From the NCBI GenBank assembly GCA_948891265.1, contig CAQUBD010000032.1:1-20221 (forward strand): a stretch of 20,221 nucleotides of DNA, written 5' to 3'. A model generated the notes under the pieces. The model worked only from the letters and a program-made list of their open reading frames with translations, did no database searches and was not told the DNA's origin. Position 1 is the first letter of the stretch; the number at the start of each line of letters is the position of its first letter. Of the stretch, positions 14,073-20,221 are shown one piece after another. The position numbers and the translations under genes were made by a program. This DNA is from an uncultured Clostridia bacterium. GTDB lineage: Bacteria; Bacillota; Clostridia; TANB77; CAG-508.

Positions 14073-15854
14073 CTACTTTATTTTTGCTAACATAATAATA
14101 ATATTACTTAGCTCTTTTTCTAATTCTCTTTTTTGATTAATATCTTTGGATTTATCTAATAACTCTAAAATCTCAAACTTTCTATTGTTTAGTTTTTCCT
14201 TTTGATATATTTGTATAATATCATCTATTGCCTTTTCCATATCCTCTATCTCATAATCGTCTGCCATTATCATAGTTATCTGATTTTGACCTTCTTGTTC
14301 TAATGAGTCTATTATTCCATTTATATTACTATTTCCTTTTTCAAATTCTTCATACAGCTTTTTTGCTATTTTTGCATTTATTTCATCTTTAAAATCTTCT
14401 GGTTTTATATTTTGTTTTATTATATTAAATATTGATATATTTCCTGATAGTAATATCGATATTATTGTATTCTCTCTTCTTTTTATTGCTTGTGGTACTT
14501 CTTTTTTCTCTTGTTTCTTATGTGTAATTATTGGCCTAGATTTTTCTAATATCTTATCTGTATTTGAATTTTTGTATGTTAATTTATTTACTTCTGCATA
14601 TATTGCCTCTTTTGAAATGTCATATTGTTTTGAAATTTTTTCAATATATACTTCTCTTTCTATTGTATTATCTACTTTTGATATTAATTTTGCTATTTCA
14701 TTTAAAAATTTAATCTTATCGTTTGTAGTTTCTAGATTTAATGACTTCTGAAGAACTTTTACTTTAAATTCTATAACAGATAATGCTTTATCTACTAAGC
14801 TTTTGAATCTCACATTTCCATATTTAATTATAAATTCATCTGGGTCTTTCGCTCCATCCATCTGTAGAATTCTTAAGTCACATCCCATATTTTGTAATAT
14901 GTCCAATGCTCTTAATTTTGCTTTTAAACCTGCTTCATCTGAATCAAAGCTTAATATTATCTGTTCTGCATTTTTTCTAAGTAACCACCCTTGTCCTTCT
15001 GTTAAAGCTGTCCCAAGAGGTGCAACTACATTTGTTATTCCTCTTTGGTGTAATGATATTACATCCATGTAACCTTCTACAATTAATATTTTTTTTATAT
15101 CACCTTTTTTTGCTACATTTAATCCAAATAGATGCCTTCCCTTACTATATACTATATTTTCTGGGGAATTTATATATTTTGGCTTTGAATCATCTAATAC
15201 TCTTCCTCCAAATGCTATAACTCGTCCTCTTACATCACATATTGGAAACATTAATCTATTTCTATATCTATCTATGTATTGCCCTTTCTCATTTTTATTT
15301 ACAAGTCCAGATTCTAATATTTCTTGTTCTTCAAATCCTTGGTTTTTGAGTTCTTTATATAATTCGTCAAATCTTCCTGAAAAACCAATTCTAAAAGACT
15401 TTAATGTTTCATTACTTAATTGTCTCTTTTTTACATATTCTTGCGCTATTTTTGCTTGTGGTTTATATAGATTTTGATGATAATATTCTGCAGCAAATTC
15501 GTTTACTTTATATACTTTTGCCTTTAATTCTTCTTTTGCTGCGTCTCCATTATTTTCTAGCGTTGGAAGCTGTATATTAGCTCTTTCTGCTAACATTTGA
15601 ACTGTCTCTATAAAATTTAGTCCTTCTATTTTTGATACAAATGTTATTACATTTCCTCCTACACCACATCCAAAACAGTGAAATATCTGTTTATCTGGTG
15701 AAACTGAAAAGGAAGGTGATTTCTCGTTATGAAATGGGCATAATCCGAAGAAATTTCTCCCGCTTCTTTTTAAGTGCATATATTGTGATATAACATCAAC
15801 TATATCATTTGTCTGTCTTACTTCATTTATAATTTCTTCACTATATCTTGCCAT
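14073..15854 (-). CDS. dnaG: DNA primase
   Basis: The primase lays RNA primers for replication together with the replicative helicase. The CHC2 zinc finger is CPFHNEKSPSF...HCFGCG; the TOPRIM catalytic core has IVEGYMDVISL and LSFDSDEAGLKA; a C-terminal helicase-binding region follows. I chose ATG 15854 (MARYSEEIINEV) because it aligns with where the family begins, giving 593 residues. An upstream TTG at 15884 would add ten residues (MKEKEEVCEI). AGGAGG lies 14 bases upstream of the chosen ATG, longer than usual and inside that extension, so the exact start is uncertain. It is the first gene of the dnaG-rpoD-mscS operon. The usual rpsU is absent here. Confidence 0.95.
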   Translation of the reverse strand: MARYSEEIINEVRQTNDIVDVISQYMHLKRSGRNFFGLCPFHNEKSPSFSVSPDKQIFHCFGCGVGGNVITFVSKIEGLNFIETVQMLAERANIQLPTLENNGDAAKEELKAKVYKVNEFAAEYYHQNLYKPQAKIAQEYVKKRQLSNETLKSFRIGFSGRFDELYKELKNQGFEEQEILESGLVNKNEKGQYIDRYRNRLMFPICDVRGRVIAFGGRVLDDSKPKYINSPENIVYSKGRHLFGLNVAKKGDIKKILIVEGYMDVISLHQRGITNVVAPLGTALTEGQGWLLRKNAEQIILSFDSDEAGLKAKLRALDILQNMGCDLRILQMDGAKDPDEFIIKYGNVRFKSLVDKALSVIEFKVKVLQKSLNLETTNDKIKFLNEIAKLISKVDNTIEREVYIEKISKQYDISKEAIYAEVNKLTYKNSNTDKILEKSRPIITHKKQEKKEVPQAIKRRENTIISILLSGNISIFNIIKQNIKPEDFKDEINAKIAKKLYEEFEKGNSNINGIIDSLEQEGQNQITMIMADDYEIEDMEKAIDDIIQIYQKEKLNNRKFEILELLDKSKDINQKRELEKELSNIIIMLAKIK

Positions 15855-15938
15855 TATTTCGCAAACTTCCTCCTTTTCTTTCAAATAAACATACTTATAT
15901 ATATTATTCGACGGATTTTACATAAATCCTTCTTTGTT

Positions 15939-15966
15939 ATTATACCTTTTTATAATTGTATGGCAA
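15939..15966 (-). promoter_or_regulatory. Promoter of the dnaG operon using the MITE tip as its -35 box
   Basis: On the - strand TTGCCA (15966-15961) is the outermost six bases of the MITE. It stands 16 bases from a perfect TATAAT (15944-15939). TTGCCA matches the TTGACA consensus at five of six positions. Confidence 0.55.
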
Positions 15967-16430
15967 TCGCTTAAAAATTATTTAGTCATATAGACCATAC
16001 ACTTGTTGATTTTAAATTTAATAAATATTATTAATATTCAGCTGATGCTTGATTGGAATGAGATTTAGAATTTGTTTGACTGTAAAATGAGGAATGCTCA
16101 CGGAAAAGTTTATTATATTCTTTTTTCTTTTCCCAACTCGGCTTAATGCGTAACCTAGAAAATCTTGATAAAATCAATCAGCGCCCTCGTGAGACGAGAT
16201 TCCCTAATTGATTTTATTTAGATTTTCTACAGTCACTCCATGTCGCATTCGTTGTTACATTCAAAAAGAATATAATAAACTTTTCCGTGAAAGAGACGCG
16301 TTTTATAGCTTCACAAATTTTTATCGAATGTAGTGAACAGGAAGTGAAATATTAATTATATTTATTAAATAAAGAATCACATTAAGACTATCATGGTCTA
16401 TATGATTAAATAATTTTTAATCGATTGCCA
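15961..16430. mobile_element. Complete MITE-like element with a full-length palindromic structure
   Basis: The element is 470 bp, flanked by TA on both sides (15959-15960 and 16431-16432). Its terminal inverted repeats of about 38 bp begin TGGCAATCG and differ at two positions. The pairing continues inward: an AT-rich arm (about 16014-16037 with about 16347-16371), a perfect 28-bp arm (16098-16125 with 16263-16290), an inner arm beginning TAGAAAATCT near 16156, and a central CTCGT-GAG-ACGAG hairpin near 16186-16198. No open frame of note is present. The TA target and short inverted repeats fit a non-autonomous Tc1/mariner-IS630-type MITE; no transposase is in the window. It fills most of the 626-base gap between dnaG and pflB. 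Confidence 0.82.
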
Positions 16431-16438
16431 TATTATAA

Positions 16439-16467
16439 TTGTCAACATTTATTTAGTATGTTATTAT
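16439..16467 (+). promoter_or_regulatory. Promoter of pflB
   Basis: TTGTCA (16439-16444) and TATTAT (16462-16467) are spaced 17 bases, with an upstream TG (16459-16460) making an extended -10. AGGAGG at 16498-16503 follows, seven bases before the ATG at 16511. The promoter starts nine bases outside the MITE. Confidence 0.6.
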
Positions 16468-16510
16468 AATATCTAGAAAATTGTAAATAATACTATTAGG
16501 AGGAAAATAT

Positions 16511-18748
16511 ATGGAATTTAAACAATGGAATAATTTTAAAAGTGGAGCATGGCAACATGAAATTAATGTTAGAGATTTTATTCAAAATAACTATACTCCA
16601 TATGAAGGAAATTCAAGCTTTTTAGTTACAACAACAGAAAACACAAAAAAACTATGGGACAAAGTATTAAATTTATATAAAAGAGAAAAAGAATCAGATG
16701 GCACCGTTTTAGATATAGACACAAAAACTATATCAACAATTTCTTCTCATGCTGCTGGATATATCGACAAGGATTTAGAAAAAATTGTAGGACTTCAAAC
16801 AGATTATCCTTTAAAAAGAGCAATTATGCCTTTTGGAGGAATACGTATTGTAGAAAAATCTTGTGAAGCTTATGGAAGAAAAGTAGATGAGGAAGTTTCT
16901 AAAATCTTTCATAAAATTAGAAAAACTCATAATGATGGTGTATTTAGCGTATACACACCAGATATAAGGGCTGCGAGAAGTAGTCATTTAATAACAGGGC
17001 TTCCTGATGGATATGGCCGTGGAAGAATTATAGGCGATTATAGAAGAATTCCTCTTTATGGTGTAGATCTTTTAATAGCATTAAAGAAAGAAGATTTGGA
17101 ATCATTAGATACAGATGAATTTAATGAAAATATTATTCGTGAACGTGAAGAAATTTCTGAGCAAATAGATTCTTTAAATGAATTAAAAATGATGGCGTCA
17201 AAATATGGTTTTGATATTTCTAAACCTGCATCAAATTCAATAGAAGCTGTTCAATGGTTATATTTTGGATATTTAGCTGCAATAAAGGAACAAAATGGTG
17301 CTGCTATGAGTATTGGAAGGGTTTCTACTTTTTTAGATATATATTTTGAAAGAGATTTATCAAGTGGATTATTGACAGAAGAAGAAGTTCAAGAAATAAT
17401 GGATCATTTTGTAATGAAATTACGATTAGTAAGATTTTTAAGAACTCCTGAATATAATGAGTTATTTAGCGGAGATCCTGTATGGGTTACTGAAAGTATT
17501 GGAGGCATGGGAATTGATGGCAGAACGCTAGTTACTAAGAACTCTTTTAGAATATTGCATACTTTAGAAAACTTAGGGCCTGCCCCTGAACCAAATTTAA
17601 CAGTACTATGGTCTACAAGACTTCCAGATGGTTTTAAAAGATATACAACAGATTTGTCAATAAAAACATCATCAATTCAGTATGAAAATGATGATTTAAT
17701 GAGAATTACTCTAGGAGATGATTATGGAATTGCATGTTGTGTATCACCAATGAAAATAGGTAAGCAAATGCAGTTTTTTGGGGCAAGAGCTAACTTAGCA
17801 AAAACTTTATTATATGCTATTAATGGTGGTAGAGATGAAATATCTGGAAAGCAAATTACTCCTAAATTCTCACCAGTAATATCAGAATATTTAAATTTTG
17901 ATGAAGTTTTAGAAAAATTTGATCAAATGATGGAATATGTTGCAAAAATTTATATAAAAGCTTTAAATGCGATTCATTATATGCATGATAAATATTCATA
18001 TGAAGCAATAGAAATGGCTTTGCATGATAAAGATATTATTAGAACAATGGCATGTGGAATAGCTGGTCTCTCTGTTGTAGCTGATTCTTTATCTGCAATA
18101 AAATATGCAAAAGTAAAAGTTATTAGAGATGATACTGGATTAGCTGTTGATTATGAAGTGATTGGTGATTATCCTAAATTTGGCAATGATGACGATAGAG
18201 TTGATGAAATAGCAGTATGCGTTGTAAGAAGATTTTTAAATAAATTGCAAAAACACCACACCTATAGAAATTCAAAACATACATTATCAATATTAACAAT
18301 AACCTCAAATGTTGTATATGGAAAAAATACTGGAAGCACACCTGACGGAAGAACTGCAGGTACTCCATTTGGCCCAGGTGCAAATCCATTACATGGTAGA
18401 GATGAAAATGGTGCCCTAGCAGTTATGAATTCGATTGCAAAGCTTCCATTTGAAAATGCAGAAGATGGAATATCATATACATTTTCTATTACCCCTGGAA
18501 CACTTGGTAAAACAGAAGATGATAGAATAACAAATTTAGTTAATATGTTAGATGGTTATTTTAAACAAACTGGACATCATATAAATGTAAATGTTTTTGA
18601 TAGAAGCTTACTTGAAGACGCTATGGAACATCCAGAAAAATATCCTCAGCTTACAATTCGTGTTTCTGGTTACGCAGTTAATTTTACTAAATTGACAAGG
18701 GAACAACAATTAGATGTTATTAATAGGACTATTCATGAAAGAATATAA
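16511..18748 (+). CDS. pflB: Formate C-acetyltransferase (pyruvate formate-lyase)
   Basis: This cytoplasmic glycyl-radical enzyme converts pyruvate and CoA to acetyl-CoA and formate in anaerobic carbon metabolism. It is 745 residues, the normal length. The catalytic cysteine pair is Cys409-Cys410 in GIACCVSPMKIG. The radical-bearing glycine is Gly720 in RVSGYAVNF. STPDGRTAGTPFGPGANPLHGRD-type sequence and the CoA/pyruvate pocket motifs are intact. The cysteine pair and overall sequence indicate true PFL rather than a glycerol dehydratase homologue. The activase gene follows 87 bases downstream on the same strand. No in-frame CGG occurs; the arginine codons are AGA, CGT, CGA and AGG. Confidence 0.97.
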   Translation: MEFKQWNNFKSGAWQHEINVRDFIQNNYTPYEGNSSFLVTTTENTKKLWDKVLNLYKREKESDGTVLDIDTKTISTISSHAAGYIDKDLEKIVGLQTDYPLKRAIMPFGGIRIVEKSCEAYGRKVDEEVSKIFHKIRKTHNDGVFSVYTPDIRAARSSHLITGLPDGYGRGRIIGDYRRIPLYGVDLLIALKKEDLESLDTDEFNENIIREREEISEQIDSLNELKMMASKYGFDISKPASNSIEAVQWLYFGYLAAIKEQNGAAMSIGRVSTFLDIYFERDLSSGLLTEEEVQEIMDHFVMKLRLVRFLRTPEYNELFSGDPVWVTESIGGMGIDGRTLVTKNSFRILHTLENLGPAPEPNLTVLWSTRLPDGFKRYTTDLSIKTSSIQYENDDLMRITLGDDYGIACCVSPMKIGKQMQFFGARANLAKTLLYAINGGRDEISGKQITPKFSPVISEYLNFDEVLEKFDQMMEYVAKIYIKALNAIHYMHDKYSYEAIEMALHDKDIIRTMACGIAGLSVVADSLSAIKYAKVKVIRDDTGLAVDYEVIGDYPKFGNDDDRVDEIAVCVVRRFLNKLQKHHTYRNSKHTLSILTITSNVVYGKNTGSTPDGRTAGTPFGPGANPLHGRDENGALAVMNSIAKLPFENAEDGISYTFSITPGTLGKTEDDRITNLVNMLDGYFKQTGHHINVNVFDRSLLEDAMEHPEKYPQLTIRVSGYAVNFTKLTREQQLDVINRTIHERI

Positions 18749-18798
18749 TGTCCCATTGGGGACGTTTCCTTTTGGGACATTTTTGTCCCATTGGGGAC
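18749..18798. repeat. Paired GTCCC/GGGAC hairpin repeats between pflB and pflA
   Basis: TGTCCCATTGGGGAC occurs twice (18749-18763 and 18784-18798), 35 bases apart. GGGACA-TTTT-TGTCCC lies between and could form a third, competing hairpin. The block starts at the base after the pflB stop. It resembles the short GGGAC-type intergenic repeats of many Firmicutes and could act as a partial terminator or an mRNA-stability element that sets the pflB:pflA ratio. Confidence 0.7.
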
Positions 18799-18835
18799 AC
18801 ATCTTTAAATTTTTAAAAGGAGTTCTAATATAAGT

Positions 18836-19573
18836 ATGGATAACAAAAATTTAGATTTAAGATATTATGCAAAAGTGCATTCCATAGAATCATTTGGAAC
18901 AGTTGATGGTCCAGGAATAAGATTTGTACTATTTTTACAAGGTTGCCATTTACAATGTAAATATTGCCATAATAGAGATACTTGGAACATAAATGGAGGG
19001 CAATATAAATCCTTAGACGATATTTTTGAAAAGATAGTTAAATATAAAAATTATATATGCCCAAACGGAGGGGTTACTGTCACTGGTGGAGAACCTCTCC
19101 TTCAGGTTAAGTTTTTAATTGAATTATTTAAAAAATTAAAAAAAGAAAATATTCATACTTGCATAGACACTTCTGGTATGGTTTCTTTAACAGCTGATAT
19201 AAAATATTTACTCTCTCTTACAGATTTGGTTTTATTAGATATAAAACATATAAATTCTGAGAAATGTAAAAAATTAGTTGGTTTTAATAATGAAAAGGAA
19301 CTACTATTTGCTAAATATTTAAGTGATACTGGTATTCATATGTGGATTAGGCAAGTTCTTATTCCTGATTACACTGATGATGAAAATGATTTATTAAACT
19401 TAAAAAAATTTATATCTTCTTTAAAAACAGTTGATAAAGTAGAAATTCTTCCTTATCATGATTTGGGTAAATACAAATGGAAAAAGCTAGGAGTTAATTA
19501 TGATTTAGAAAATATTAGAATTGCAACAGAAAAAGATGTTTTAAAAGCAAAGCAGATTTTAGGAATCTCCTAA
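18836..19573 (+). CDS. pflA: Pyruvate formate-lyase activating enzyme (radical SAM)
   Basis: This 245-residue radical-SAM activase abstracts hydrogen from the PflB glycine to install the radical. The [4Fe-4S] cluster motif is CHLQCKYC, followed by HNRDTW. GTVDGPGIRFVLFLQGC near the N-terminus, the TGGEP SAM-binding motif and the LLDIKH stretch are all typical of the family. AAGGAG at 18817-18822 is 13 bases from ATG 18836, somewhat long; no better start is seen. Co-transcription with pflB is expected, with output tuned by the intervening hairpins. The stop codon lies inside the terminator stem. Confidence 0.96.
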   Translation: MDNKNLDLRYYAKVHSIESFGTVDGPGIRFVLFLQGCHLQCKYCHNRDTWNINGGQYKSLDDIFEKIVKYKNYICPNGGVTVTGGEPLLQVKFLIELFKKLKKENIHTCIDTSGMVSLTADIKYLLSLTDLVLLDIKHINSEKCKKLVGFNNEKELLFAKYLSDTGIHMWIRQVLIPDYTDDENDLLNLKKFISSLKTVDKVEILPYHDLGKYKWKKLGVNYDLENIRIATEKDVLKAKQILGIS

Positions 19574-19587
19574 AATCTGCTTTTACT
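19549..19587. terminator. Terminator overlapping the pflA stop codon
   Basis: A perfect 16-bp stem (19549-19564 with 19568-19583, loop ATC) is followed by TTTT/TTAC. The pflA stop TAA (19571-19573) is within the descending arm, so the last codons double as the ascending arm. It also faces the convergent lipoprotein gene and may stop both transcripts. Confidence 0.82.
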
Positions 19588-19618
19588 AATGGCCTTTTCA
19601 ATTATGAAACTTCCCGCC

Positions 19619-20014
19619 TTAATCAATGTAGTCGAAATCCACAGGGAACAAGTAATTCGGATTATAGTTAATCGTGAACTTATACTTTGATACAGAAGTA
19701 GTCTTTATCTGTTCGCAGGTATATCCCATTTCTGAAGACAGATAGACGAAATGTTTATAAAATGTTCCGTCATCATCTTCCCCAATAATTGCCAAGTCTC
19801 CATCTGACTCTTTCTGCAATGAGAAGTTCCCTACGGCAATAAAGACGACATCTCCTGTACGCTGATTAAATGCCACTAACTTCCGTACGATATTAAAGCT
19901 GTCTGCTTCCTGAGAAAGATTTGCACTAACTCTGCTTGCCTGAGTGCATCCTGCTAAACCTACTACCATTACTACTGCGAGAATAATTGCCATCATCTTT
20001 TTCATTTTTTTCAT
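19619..20014 (-). CDS. Small secreted lipoprotein, foreign-looking
   Basis: The 131-residue precursor has a lipoprotein signal peptide: KK-rich start, hydrophobic helix at about residues 7-20, and lipobox LAGC with Cys23. The mature part looks beta-rich and includes SFNIVRKLVAFNQRTGD. That resembles small phage- and conjugative-element-borne beta-sandwich lipoproteins, with R44 in the position of their VxRR-type motif; this is a recollection of pattern, not a search. AGGAGG lies eight bases before the ATG. Codon use is richer in G+C than the neighbours, and Arg44 is an in-frame CGG (19883-19885). The gene is isolated, with its own promoter, and is probably acquired. The function is unknown. 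Confidence 0.78.
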   Translation of the reverse strand: MKKMKKMMAIILAVVMVVGLAGCTQASRVSANLSQEADSFNIVRKLVAFNQRTGDVVFIAVGNFSLQKESDGDLAIIGEDDDGTFYKHFVYLSSEMGYTCEQIKTTSVSKYKFTINYNPNYLFPVDFDYID

Positions 20015-20124
20015 TATACATTCCTCCTGAATTTTTTGATTAGTTTTATAGTAATTATATTGAAACAGCTTTTATTAGCTGGAAATGAAAAAAATCTATA
20101 TAAAAGCATTTAGCTATTATATAG

Positions 20125-20153
20125 ATTGTACACTATTTTACATAAAAAGTCAA
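20125..20153 (-). promoter_or_regulatory. Promoter of the lipoprotein gene
   Basis: On the - strand TTGACT (20153-20148) and TACAAT (20130-20125) are separated by 17 bases. The spacer begins TTTTATGT, as in the promoter at 1750-1778. A leader of about 100 bases follows, with a weak CAGCT/AGCTG hairpin near 20065-20080. The remaining bases to 20221 show nothing recognisable. Confidence 0.65.
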
Positions 20154-20221
20154 ATTTAATAAATATGAATTTTTTCGTTTGTGCCATTTTTTTATTTTTG
20201 TTTAGATTTTTTATTTACATA

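Noticed and set aside
15961..16430. Riboswitch or attenuator controlling pflB
   Set aside because: The pflB promoter lies downstream of the palindrome, and the terminal repeats, TA flanks and partial copies elsewhere show a mobile element instead.
1..20221. CRISPR array, rRNA or tRNA genes
   Set aside because: No regularly spaced direct repeats with unique spacers and no tRNA or rRNA signatures were seen on either strand.

Overview
The window comes from a very AT-rich, low-GC Gram-positive bacterium, most likely an uncultured gut-type member of the Clostridia. Evidence is strong AGGAGG ribosome binding sites, a dnaG-rpoD pair, a class D-like sortase with a thioester/Cna surface protein, a Firmicutes-type vegetative sigma factor, an anaerobic pyruvate formate-lyase with its activase, and near-exclusive use of AT-rich codons. 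The genus cannot be named from the sequence.

Layout. 1-65 is the end of a short inverted-repeat (MITE-like) element. 154-1735 (+) is a COG2509-type FAD dehydrogenase. 1844-2398 (+) is a compositionally foreign gene broken by an in-frame stop. 2462-3591 (-) is a NifS/IscS cysteine desulfurase. 3746-4603 (-) is a patatin-like hydrolase. 4821-6584 (-) is a membrane-anchored WG-repeat protein. 6729 onward is another MITE end. 6844-8821 (-) is a sortase followed by a thioester/Cna-B adhesin whose frame can only begin at a non-canonical ATA. 9195-11367 (-) is a two-component system. 11513-11752 (+) is a foreign-looking small membrane protein. 11807-15854 (-) is dnaG-rpoD-mscS, the macromolecular synthesis operon without rpsU. 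15961-16430 is a complete 470-bp MITE that folds as one long palindrome. 16511-19573 (+) is pflB-pflA. 19619-20014 (-) is a foreign-looking lipoprotein.

Main observation. Two conserved genes contain three apparent +1 frameshifts, and every one falls exactly on an in-frame CGG codon. In each case, ignoring the C and reading the following GGN as glycine restores a family-conserved glycine and an open frame to the natural C-terminus. Across about 5,500 codons of the thirteen host-like genes I found no CGG used as ordinary arginine, although CGG occurs about 15 times out of frame. CGT and CGA are used as arginine. The only in-frame CGG codons read as Arg lie in the three accessory genes of atypical composition, one in each. 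This suggests that CGG is unassigned or poorly decoded in this host and is read by +1 frameshifting, or as a four-base CGGN glycine codon. It needs testing against sequencing error.

Other points. The MITE tips carry TTGCCA, which can serve as an outward -35 box; the dnaG operon appears to use it. Both ends of the adhesin gene look damaged or unusual: an ATA start, and an LPxTG motif with no membrane anchor beside a MITE fragment. Two accessory genes at opposite ends of the window share a nearly identical promoter.
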